From Cedecea colo (GTDB lineage: Bacteria; Pseudomonadota; Gammaproteobacteria; Enterobacterales; Enterobacteriaceae), in NCBI RefSeq assembly GCF_011808225.1, contig NZ_SOYS01000010.1:1-64000 (forward strand): 64,000 nucleotides of DNA. The letters are read 5' to 3'. Shown one piece after another: positions 57,220 through 64,000 of the stretch. Positions within the stretch are counted from its first letter, which is position 1. Each line of letters starts with the position of its first letter. Under the pieces are notes generated by a model. That model had not been told where the DNA came from. It did not search any database and saw nothing but the letters and a program-made list of their open reading frames with translations. The position numbers and the translations under genes are program-made.

Positions 57220-57233
57220 GTTTTACGGCTTAA

Positions 57234-57296
57234 CCCTCTCCCTGACGGGGAGAGGGAACCTGGTTGAACCTTCCCCTCTCCCCGCCAGGGAGAGGG
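57234..57296. terminator. Duplicated CCCTCTCCC hairpins between glgP and glpR
   Basis: Two nearly identical hairpins, CCCTCTCCC/GGGGAGAGGG (57234-57256) and CCCTCTCCC/GGGAGAGGG (57274-57296), are separated by AACCTGGTTGAACCTT. They lie between convergent genes. Their identity suggests a tandem duplication of one repeat unit. Confidence 0.75.
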
Positions 57297-57302
57297 TCTG
57301 AA

Positions 57303-58061
57303 TCAGCACAGTTCCAGCAGCACGTTATTATCCGTAATCACCTGCATCACGCCCGCAGGCGGCATTACGTCGGTGTAAACCTGATCGACCAGGCTAATAC
57401 TGCCCAGATTAACCATCGCGTTGCGGCCAAATTTAGAGTGATCGACGACCAGCATCACGCAGCGGGAGTTATCAATGATTGCGCGCTTGGTACGCACCTC
57501 GTGATAGTCAAATTCCAGCAGGGAACCGTCACCGTCGATGCCGCTTATTCCCAGAATGCCGAAATCCAGGCGGAACTGAGAGATAAAGTCGAGCGTTGCT
57601 TCACCGATAATTCCGCCGTCGCGGCTGCGCAGTTCGCCGCCCGCCAGAATGATACGAAAGTCTTCTTTTACCTTCAGCGTGTTAGCGACGTTCAGATTGT
57701 TGGTGACCACGCGTAAATTACTGTGGTCTAAAAGCGCATGGGCGACGGCTTCCGGCGTGGTGCCAATATCGATAAACAGCGTGGCGCCGTCCGGGATTTG
57801 GCTGACAACTTTACGCGCAATACGCTCTTTCTCTGCCGTCTGGGTCTCCTTGCGATCGTGCCACGGGGTATTCACCGAGCTGGACGGCAGCGCCGCGCCG
57901 CCGTGGTGACGCATAATCATGTTCCGATCGGCAAGATCGTTCAGATCGCGGCGAATGGTCTGCGGGCTGACCGAAAATTGCTCCACCAGCTCTTCAGTGC
58001 TGACATACCCCTGCTTTTTAACCAGCTCGACAATCGCGTCGTGTCGTTGCGTTTGCTTCAT
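57303..58061 (-). CDS. glpR: Glycerol-3-phosphate regulon repressor GlpR
   Basis: The 252-residue DeoR-family repressor has an N-terminal helix-turn-helix (VSTEELVEQFSVSPQTIRRDLNDL, residues 19-42) and a sugar-phosphate-binding domain. Glycerol-3-phosphate releases it. It targets glpD, whose tandem operators are at 59435-59474. It follows glpG by 16 bases in glpEGR. K-12 has a frameshifted glpR in some strains; here it is intact. Confidence 0.95.
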   Translation of the reverse strand: MKQTQRHDAIVELVKKQGYVSTEELVEQFSVSPQTIRRDLNDLADRNMIMRHHGGAALPSSSVNTPWHDRKETQTAEKERIARKVVSQIPDGATLFIDIGTTPEAVAHALLDHSNLRVVTNNLNVANTLKVKEDFRIILAGGELRSRDGGIIGEATLDFISQFRLDFGILGISGIDGDGSLLEFDYHEVRTKRAIIDNSRCVMLVVDHSKFGRNAMVNLGSISLVDQVYTDVMPPAGVMQVITDNNVLLELC

Positions 58062-58077
58062 GCTCTACTCCAGATTC

Positions 58078-58908
58078 TTATGTTCGTTTTCGCGCATGCA
58101 GAGTATCGACCAGCGCCATCGCGAGACCCACCAGCAGACCGGTAACGTGTGCGGCGTTAGCGATCGACAATCCTAAAATATTGAAGTAGCCCAGCACTAT
58201 CCACAGCACCGCAAAGGCCATCAGGCCGCGCTGCATATAGATCCCGCTTTCAGGATCGCGCTCGCCCCTGAGCCACATATAGCCCATCAGCGCATAAACC
58301 GTTCCGGATAATCCACCGAACAACGGGCCGCTGAATTTTGCCTGTACGTAGCCGCTGAGCAGCGCCGAGATAATCGTCAGGGTGATGAGTTTTCCGCTGC
58401 CAAGCCGCTTCTCCAGCGGGCCGCCGAGATACCACCACCATAGCAGGTTGAAAGTGATATGCAGCAGCGAAAAATGCATAAAGGCATGGCTGAAATAGCG
58501 CCAGAATTCGTAGCGCAGGCTGTCATCATAAGGCCAGGCCAGCCATACCATCACGGTGCGATCGCCCAGAACCTGCATAGTCAGCCAGACCAGCACGCAA
58601 GCGGCAATTACCGCAAGCGTAAACGGCCCGGCCTTTTGCTGGATTGTCGCAAGGAAGGGATAACGCTGGTAGCGCAGGCCGCTATCGGTATTACCTGCAG
58701 CCCAGCTTGCCGCCAGATATCGTGCGTCGCCGGGATTGGCGAGAAACTGTTCCAGCTCGTGGCGCACTCTGGATTCCTGGCCATCATCTGCAAGCCAGAT
58801 ATCGCTCAGCTGGTGCTGTTGGATAGTGAGGACGACGCCCTGCGTCGCCATATAGTCGACAAACGCCTGCGCAACTCGCGGATTGGCAAACGAGGTGATC
58901 ATGATCAT
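58078..58908 (-). CDS. glpG: Rhomboid intramembrane serine protease GlpG
   Basis: The 276-residue rhomboid protease has a cytoplasmic N-terminal domain (about 90 residues) and six membrane helices. The catalytic Ser is in [13 protein letters not shown] (Ser201) and His in [15 protein letters not shown] (His254). Same length as E. coli GlpG. It lies between glpE and glpR. Confidence 0.95.
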   Translation of the reverse strand: MIMITSFANPRVAQAFVDYMATQGVVLTIQQHQLSDIWLADDGQESRVRHELEQFLANPGDARYLAASWAAGNTDSGLRYQRYPFLATIQQKAGPFTLAVIAACVLVWLTMQVLGDRTVMVWLAWPYDDSLRYEFWRYFSHAFMHFSLLHITFNLLWWWYLGGPLEKRLGSGKLITLTIISALLSGYVQAKFSGPLFGGLSGTVYALMGYMWLRGERDPESGIYMQRGLMAFAVLWIVLGYFNILGLSIANAAHVTGLLVGLAMALVDTLHARKRT

Positions 58909-58954
58909 AGGGTTTTAATCAAATCCTTACAAAAGGAAGCAGTATACCTGCACC

Positions 58955-59284
58955 TTATGCAGCGCCGCGATCGACTTCCGCCGGGAAATGACGATGCCAG
59001 GCATCAAAGCCGCCATCTACGCTGTAAACGTTGTCATAGCCCTGTTGCAGCAGGTACTGGGCCGCGCCTTTGCTGCTGTTGCCGTGATAGCACATCACCA
59101 TGACCGGCGTATCGAAATCGGTCTGCTGCATAAAAGCGACCAGGCGGTCATTCGTCAGATGAAAAGCGCCCGGCGTGTGGCCCATCGCAAAGCTCTGCGG
59201 ATCGCGGATATCCACTAATACCGCCAGTTTCTGGTGCAGCTTCTGGTGCGCTTCTTCCACACCAATACATTCAAATTGATCCAT
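58955..59284 (-). CDS. glpE: Thiosulfate sulfurtransferase GlpE
   Basis: The 109-residue single-domain rhodanese transfers sulfur from thiosulfate to cyanide or thioredoxin. The active-site loop is [12 protein letters not shown] with Cys65. First gene of glpEGR, divergent from glpD. Confidence 0.94.
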   Translation of the reverse strand: MDQFECIGVEEAHQKLHQKLAVLVDIRDPQSFAMGHTPGAFHLTNDRLVAFMQQTDFDTPVMVMCYHGNSSKGAAQYLLQQGYDNVYSVDGGFDAWHRHFPAEVDRGAA

Positions 59285-59434
59285 AGCTTGCTCATGTACA
59301 TATAAAGGAAAGGGGCAGACTCGCCGTCATACTAAGCGAAACCTGCGTCCGGCCGCTGATATTAACGCCATTATGTTATCCATATCACGCAGAAATGTTT
59401 TTTTTTCGTTAGCAAAACGCCGGTCGCTTGCTAT

Positions 59435-59474
59435 TATGAGCGATAACGAACATTTATGAGCTTTAACGAAAGTG
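59435..59474 (+). promoter_or_regulatory. Tandem GlpR operators of glpD
   Basis: Two adjoining 20-base sites, TATGAGCGATAACGAACATT and TATGAGCTTTAACGAAAGTG, fit the GlpR consensus with half-sites around WTCGWW/AACGA. They end 12 bases before the glpD ATG, as at E. coli glpD. Confidence 0.85.
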
Positions 59475-59486
59475 TGTGAGGGCAGC

Positions 59487-60995
59487 ATGGAAACCAAAGA
59501 TCTGATTGTCATTGGCGGCGGCATTAACGGCGCCGGTATCGCGGCAGACGCGGCAGGCCGCGGCCTGTCTGTGCTAATGCTGGAGGGGCAAGACCTGGCC
59601 TGCGCAACGTCCTCCGCCAGTTCAAAACTGATCCACGGCGGCCTGCGCTATCTGGAACATTACGAATTCCGCCTAGTGAGCGAGGCGCTGGCCGAACGTG
59701 AAGTGCTGTTGAATATGGCCCCGCACATCGCCTTCCCGATGCGCTTCCGTCTGCCTCATCGCCCGCATTTACGCCCGGCCTGGATGATCCGCATCGGTCT
59801 GTTTATGTACGACCACCTTGGTAAACGCACCAGCCTGCCTGCGTCAGCCGGTTTGCGTTTTGGCGCAGATTCGGTCCTTAAGCCAGAAATCGTGCGCGGT
59901 TTCGAATATTCCGACTGCTGGGTAGACGATGCGCGTCTGGTGCTGGCGAACGCGCAGATGGTTACGCGTAAAGGTGGCGAGGTAAAAACCCGTACCCGCG
60001 CAACCAGCGCCCGTCGCGAAAACGGACTCTGGGTTGTTGAGGCGCAGGATATCGATACCGGTGAAACCCATAGCTGGCGCGCGCGCGGCCTGGTAAACGC
60101 TACCGGCCCGTGGGTGAAAGATTTCTTCGATGATGGTTTGCAGCTTCCGTCGCCGTACGGTATCCGCCTGATCAAAGGCAGCCATATCGTTGTGCCGCGC
60201 GTGCACAACCAGAAGCAGGCTTATATTCTGCAAAACGAAGATAAGCGCATCGTGTTTGTCATTCCGTGGATGGACGAGTTTTCGATTATCGGCACCACCG
60301 ACGTCGAGTACAAAGGCGATCCGAAAGCGGTTCACATCGACGAGAGCGAAGTAAAATATCTGCTGGATGTCTACAACGAGCATTTTAAAAAGACGCTTTC
60401 GCGTGAAGATGTGGTGTGGACTTATTCCGGCGTGCGTCCGCTGTGTGATGATGAATCCGATTCACCGCAGGCCATTACCCGTGATTACACGCTTGATATT
60501 CACGACGAAAACGGTAAAGCGCCGCTGCTGTCCGTTTTTGGCGGCAAGCTGACAACCTATCGCAAACTTGCGGAGCACGCGCTGGACAAACTGCAGGCTT
60601 ATTATCCGAAAATCGGCCCGGCCTGGACTAAAGGCAGTAAATTGCCAGGGGGAGATATCACCGGCGACCGCGATGATTTTGCGGCCCAGCTGCGCCGTCG
60701 CTATACCTTCCTGAGCGAAAGCCTGGCCCGTCGCTTTGCCCGCACCTACGGCAGTAACAGCGACCTGATTCTTCAGGAGGCGACATCCCTTGAAGATTTA
60801 GGCGAGAACTTCGGATATGAGTTTTACGAAGCCGAACTGCGTTATCTGGTCGAGCACGAATGGGTTAAGCGTGTCGATGACGCCATCTGGCGTCGTACCA
60901 AGTTAGGCATGTGGCTGACGGAAGAGCAGCAGGCGCGGGTGGCGCAGTGGCTGGTAAAGCGGAACGGTAAACCGACGTTGTCGTTGGCATCGTAA
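59487..60995 (+). CDS. glpD: Aerobic glycerol-3-phosphate dehydrogenase GlpD
   Basis: The 502-residue FAD enzyme on the inner membrane oxidises glycerol-3-phosphate to dihydroxyacetone phosphate and reduces ubiquinone. FAD-binding VIGGGINGAGIAADAAGRG begins at residue 8; SSKLIHGGLRYLEHYEF and FGGKLTTYRKLAEHAL are family motifs. The ATG at 59487 (METKDL) follows GTGAGGG. A BIME separates it from convergent malT. Confidence 0.96.
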   Translation: METKDLIVIGGGINGAGIAADAAGRGLSVLMLEGQDLACATSSASSKLIHGGLRYLEHYEFRLVSEALAEREVLLNMAPHIAFPMRFRLPHRPHLRPAWMIRIGLFMYDHLGKRTSLPASAGLRFGADSVLKPEIVRGFEYSDCWVDDARLVLANAQMVTRKGGEVKTRTRATSARRENGLWVVEAQDIDTGETHSWRARGLVNATGPWVKDFFDDGLQLPSPYGIRLIKGSHIVVPRVHNQKQAYILQNEDKRIVFVIPWMDEFSIIGTTDVEYKGDPKAVHIDESEVKYLLDVYNEHFKKTLSREDVVWTYSGVRPLCDDESDSPQAITRDYTLDIHDENGKAPLLSVFGGKLTTYRKLAEHALDKLQAYYPKIGPAWTKGSKLPGGDITGDRDDFAAQLRRRYTFLSESLARRFARTYGSNSDLILQEATSLEDLGENFGYEFYEAELRYLVEHEWVKRVDDAIWRRTKLGMWLTEEQQARVAQWLVKRNGKPTLSLAS

Positions 60996-61001
60996 ACAAG
61001 C

Positions 61002-61082
61002 GGTGGATGGCGCTTACGCTCCTCCACCCTACACAATCAAAGGCACGGAATTTGTAGGTCGGATAAGCCTGCGCCATCCGAC
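61002..61082. repeat. BIME between glpD and malT
   Basis: Two REP units in opposite orientation: GGTGGATGGCGCTTACGC...CCACCCTAC (61002-61032) and GTAGGTCGGATAAGCCTGC...GCCATCCGAC (61054-61082). They separate two convergent genes and may act as 3' transcript ends or gyrase-binding sites. Confidence 0.85.
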
Positions 61083-61087
61083 ATTGT

Positions 61088-63793
61088 TTAAACCCCGTAT
61101 CCCATCATCTTCAGTAGCTTCTGCGCATGCTGCACGGCGTCCTGACGGTGCGCCACGCCCAGCTTCTGATACAGATTACGAATATGCGTTTTGATAGTGG
61201 TTGCCGCCACGTCCAGCTCGCCCGCGATTTGCTCGTTGCTGTAACCTGAATAAATCAGCCCCAGCACCTGCCATTCACGCTGGGTTAGCGGGCTGGTGCG
61301 GATCAGCTCCGGCACTTCCGGATGGGTTAGCAGACGATTAACAAAGTTCTCATCGAAGTGCGCGAACTTGTGGCGGTGGTGCTGGTTAATCTCACGCAGA
61401 ATACGCTGGGCGCGATGCTGATCCAGCTCCGGCAGCGTATTGAGCTGGATTAGCTGGCGCAGCTGCTGCGCCATGGCTTCGCCCTCAATCACAAAGTGGC
61501 TGATAAACCCGGTACGGTTGGCCAGCGCCAGCGCTTCAAGCAGCACGCGTTGCGCATCGCTTTTACGACCGGACTGCCAGTAGAGCTGGTTTAACAGCAG
61601 CAGGTTGCGGTTGAGATCGCTCATCAGGCGCAGGCTACGCGCGTTTTCATTTAATTCTTCCAGCACCATTTCCGCCGGATCGAACTCGCCCAGCAGGATC
61701 TGTACGCGGGCAATATTGCGCCACTGGCTTTGCAGGAAGTGATTATTGGCAAATTCCGGTTTTGGCGTCTGGCGTAACCAGTTGGCGGCAGACTTTTTAT
61801 CGTCGGTCATTTGCCAGTAAATAACCCGTACTTTATCGGCGTTTGACACCCAGTCGCTGTGATAAGGCCCGTTACCGAGCAGGTTCTCCAGGCGATTCAG
61901 GTGGCTACGGGCGTTATCCAGATCGCCGCGTGCCAGCGAGCACTGCACCAGCAGCGCCAGGCATTGCAGCTGCTGCTGCGGCTGGTAGCCGGAAAGCACC
62001 TCCACGCCGTAACGAGCCGAAGCCTCGGCTTCATCCAGACGTGACCAGGCCCACAGCAGCTGCGCGCGAATACGTAACAGGAATTCGTGCAGCGGCAACT
62101 GTTCAAGATGCTGCTCGCGAATCAGGACGAAGGCTTTTTCCTGCATCTCCCATGCGGCCTGCAGGAAGCCCTGGGCCAGCAGAATTTCGCTTTGCTGGAT
62201 AAGGCTCCACAGCGCGTAATGCCACACGTCGTGGCGGCGCGACATCTGCTCGGTTTGCTGCATCACCGACAGGGATTTCGTCAGATCGCCTTTGCAGTGC
62301 AGCACTTCGCCGTGGACGGAGGTGGCAACGATTCGGCTGTAGTAGTTTGCCAGCGGCAGCATATCGAGCGCGATCATCGCCAGCCTTTCAGCCTCGACCG
62401 GATCGCCGTCATTAATGGCGACCTGAGCGCGCAGGGCGTTGAATTCGCCGTGCAGCGTATCGTCCATTTCCAGATTCATTTCCTGCTCGGCCCGCGCCAG
62501 CAGCAGGTTAACTTCACTGTAGCGGTGCTGGCTTTGCATCAGCCAGGCCTGCAATAGCACCAGCTTCGGATTCTCCAGCAGGCTTTCCCACGGCAGCGCT
62601 TTCAGCGACTCTTCCAGCAGGGTCAGCTCGCTGTGGTTAAACAGCGCCCAGGCATGATGCAGCAGAATATCGCGCAGCATGCTGGCGTCGCCCGCGGCTA
62701 ACGCGTGATGAATGGCTTCGCTCGGGAAACCCTGCGCCATCCAGCTTTCGGCGGCGGCACGGTGGATATCCGGCAGTTCAGCGGCAAGCTCCCACTGACA
62801 GCGCTGGCGCAGGAAGCTGCCAAACAGCGGATGGAAACAGAACCATTCGCCGGAGTCGTCCATGCGCTGCATGAAAAGCCCCTGACGCTCGGTCTCTTCC
62901 AGGCGCATCTGGCCGTTTTCTTCACCGGTGATGCGGACAATCAGGGCATCGTTCATCGAGCGCAGAATTGAGCTGCGCAGCAGGAAGTTACGCGTATCCG
63001 CATCCACGTTATCGAGCACTTCATCCACCAGATAGTCAGAAAGGTGGCTGGCGTTGATACCGGAAAGGCGCCGTGCGGAGTGATGCGCCGAGGAGTTATT
63101 TTGACGTGCGGAAAGCGCGATGAGCTGCAATGCGGTAGCCCAGCCGGCGACGTCGTCACACAGGCGGCTACTGTCGGCTGGCTCAATCGGCGTGTTCAGA
63201 CGGCAGTCAAAGAACTGTTTCGCTTCCTGGTGGGTAAAGGCAAGCTGCTGGCTGCCAATTTCCAGAAGCTGATCGCGCACGCGCAGGTTGGCAATACCAA
63301 GCTGCGGCAGGTTGCGCGATAACACCACCAGCGTCAGGTTTTCTGGCTGATGGCGAATAAAAAAGCGCATCGCTTCGTGAATAACCGGGTTATTGATCAA
63401 GTGGTAATCATCAATCACGAGGAATAGCGGGCGATGCCATTCCGCCAGCTCAATAAACAGCTGCGCAAACAGCGATGAGAGGCTCGCATACTGGCGCTTT
63501 TGCGCCATTACTTCACTGCTGACACAATGGCCGCCGGTTGCCTGTTGAATGGCGGTAACCAGATAACTGGCAAAGCGTTCTTGTTGGTTATCGCCCTCAT
63601 CAAGGGAATACCAGCCTAACTCATTTTTCCCTGCTGCCCACTGGGAGACCAGTGTGGTTTTGCCATAGCCTGCGGGACTGGTTATCAACGCCAGACGATA
63701 ATTTGCGGCGGTTGACAACTTCATCAACAGGCGGTCGCGAACCACGGTATTTTCCAGACGCACCGGGCGACTCAATTTGGATGGGATCAACAT
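61088..63793 (-). CDS. malT: Maltose regulon transcriptional activator MalT
   Basis: The 901-residue STAND-class activator of the maltose genes needs ATP and maltotriose. It has an N-terminal ATPase domain with P-loop SPAGYGKTT (near residues 38-46) and a helical and tetratricopeptide-like central part. A LuxR-type DNA-binding domain lies at the C-terminus ([43 protein letters not shown]). Length equals E. coli MalT and the sequence is almost collinear. malPQ should begin beyond the right edge, divergent from it. Confidence 0.97.
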   Translation of the reverse strand: MLIPSKLSRPVRLENTVVRDRLLMKLSTAANYRLALITSPAGYGKTTLVSQWAAGKNELGWYSLDEGDNQQERFASYLVTAIQQATGGHCVSSEVMAQKRQYASLSSLFAQLFIELAEWHRPLFLVIDDYHLINNPVIHEAMRFFIRHQPENLTLVVLSRNLPQLGIANLRVRDQLLEIGSQQLAFTHQEAKQFFDCRLNTPIEPADSSRLCDDVAGWATALQLIALSARQNNSSAHHSARRLSGINASHLSDYLVDEVLDNVDADTRNFLLRSSILRSMNDALIVRITGEENGQMRLEETERQGLFMQRMDDSGEWFCFHPLFGSFLRQRCQWELAAELPDIHRAAAESWMAQGFPSEAIHHALAAGDASMLRDILLHHAWALFNHSELTLLEESLKALPWESLLENPKLVLLQAWLMQSQHRYSEVNLLLARAEQEMNLEMDDTLHGEFNALRAQVAINDGDPVEAERLAMIALDMLPLANYYSRIVATSVHGEVLHCKGDLTKSLSVMQQTEQMSRRHDVWHYALWSLIQQSEILLAQGFLQAAWEMQEKAFVLIREQHLEQLPLHEFLLRIRAQLLWAWSRLDEAEASARYGVEVLSGYQPQQQLQCLALLVQCSLARGDLDNARSHLNRLENLLGNGPYHSDWVSNADKVRVIYWQMTDDKKSAANWLRQTPKPEFANNHFLQSQWRNIARVQILLGEFDPAEMVLEELNENARSLRLMSDLNRNLLLLNQLYWQSGRKSDAQRVLLEALALANRTGFISHFVIEGEAMAQQLRQLIQLNTLPELDQHRAQRILREINQHHRHKFAHFDENFVNRLLTHPEVPELIRTSPLTQREWQVLGLIYSGYSNEQIAGELDVAATTIKTHIRNLYQKLGVAHRQDAVQHAQKLLKMMGYGV

Positions 63794-64000
63794 AGTGTCA
63801 CTTCACTGTGTGTATAAATTTTATACAGAAATGAATTTTTTTACGCTTCGTAATTAATGCTTACTGTTAAGGTCGGCCAGATTCGATCTTATTGCAAGAT
63901 TGTTGAACTTTCCGAGGGTGTTAAGTTGCACCTTGTCACAGTTCCATAGTTTTATCGCATGGGTTTCTAATTAATCATACATTTTTCATGAAGTTTAATT
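63794..64000. other. malT upstream region, left part of the malT-malP space
   Basis: AT-rich non-coding DNA up to the right edge. It should contain the malT promoter with a CRP site and, further right, MalT boxes for malPQ. I could not recognise a MalT box or complete CRP palindrome with confidence. Confidence 0.4.

Noticed and set aside
57234-57296. Repeated hairpins as a small CRISPR array
   Set aside because: Only two copies, each itself a full palindrome, with a short conserved spacer and no cas genes.

Overview
The window is chromosomal DNA of an Enterobacteriaceae member related to, but distinct from, Escherichia coli. From about 9.1 kb to the end the gene order follows the E. coli K-12 yhhT-to-malT segment (inverted relative to the usual K-12 map): yhhT, yhhS, dcrB, yhhQ, tusA, zntA, yhhN, yhhM, yhhL, rsmD, ftsYEX, rpoH, livJ, panM, livKHMGF, ugpBAECQ, yhhA, ggt, yhhY, ryhB, yhhX, yhhW, gntR, gntKU, yhgN, asd, glgBXCAP, glpR-glpG-glpE, glpD, malT. 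No rRNA or tRNA genes and no prophage are seen. The genus cannot be fixed from the sequence alone.

The left 9 kb has no counterpart in that K-12 block and looks accessory. It holds the 5' end of a beta-glucoside-type PTS permease behind a BglG/LicT-type antiterminator leader, a PQQ-dependent membrane dehydrogenase, and a compact metal or oxyanion transport locus. That locus is a BtuF/FecB-like binding protein, a FecCD-type permease and an ATPase, behind a sequence resembling a ModE (molybdate repressor) box. Convergent to it lies a translationally coupled pair: a creatinase/M24-fold protein with a degraded metal site, and a ModA-like binding protein without signal peptide. I read this as a MolABC-type molybdate/tungstate importer with two unexplained partners, and consider it the least described system here.

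Other departures from the K-12 order are: yhhS reduced to its two ends; a three-gene TRAP transporter between tusA and zntA, preceded by a KdgR-like operator (predicted hexuronate uptake); the end of an IS3-type element between rpoH and livJ that now forms a terminator-like fold; and a phd-doc toxin-antitoxin module between livF and ugpB.

The core genes cover tRNA thiolation and zinc efflux, membrane targeting and division (ftsYEX) linked to the heat-shock sigma factor, branched-chain amino acid uptake, glycerol-3-phosphate uptake under a Pho box, gamma-glutamyl transfer, the iron-responsive RNA RyhB, gluconate use, aspartate semialdehyde synthesis, the glycogen operon, glycerol-3-phosphate oxidation with its repressor, and the maltose activator. 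Known operators recognisable in place include ZntR, sigma-E/DnaA at rpoH, PhoB, Fur, GntR and GlpR. Intergenic spaces also carry REP/BIME units, one ERIC element and a family of CCCTCTCC/GGAGAGGG hairpins.
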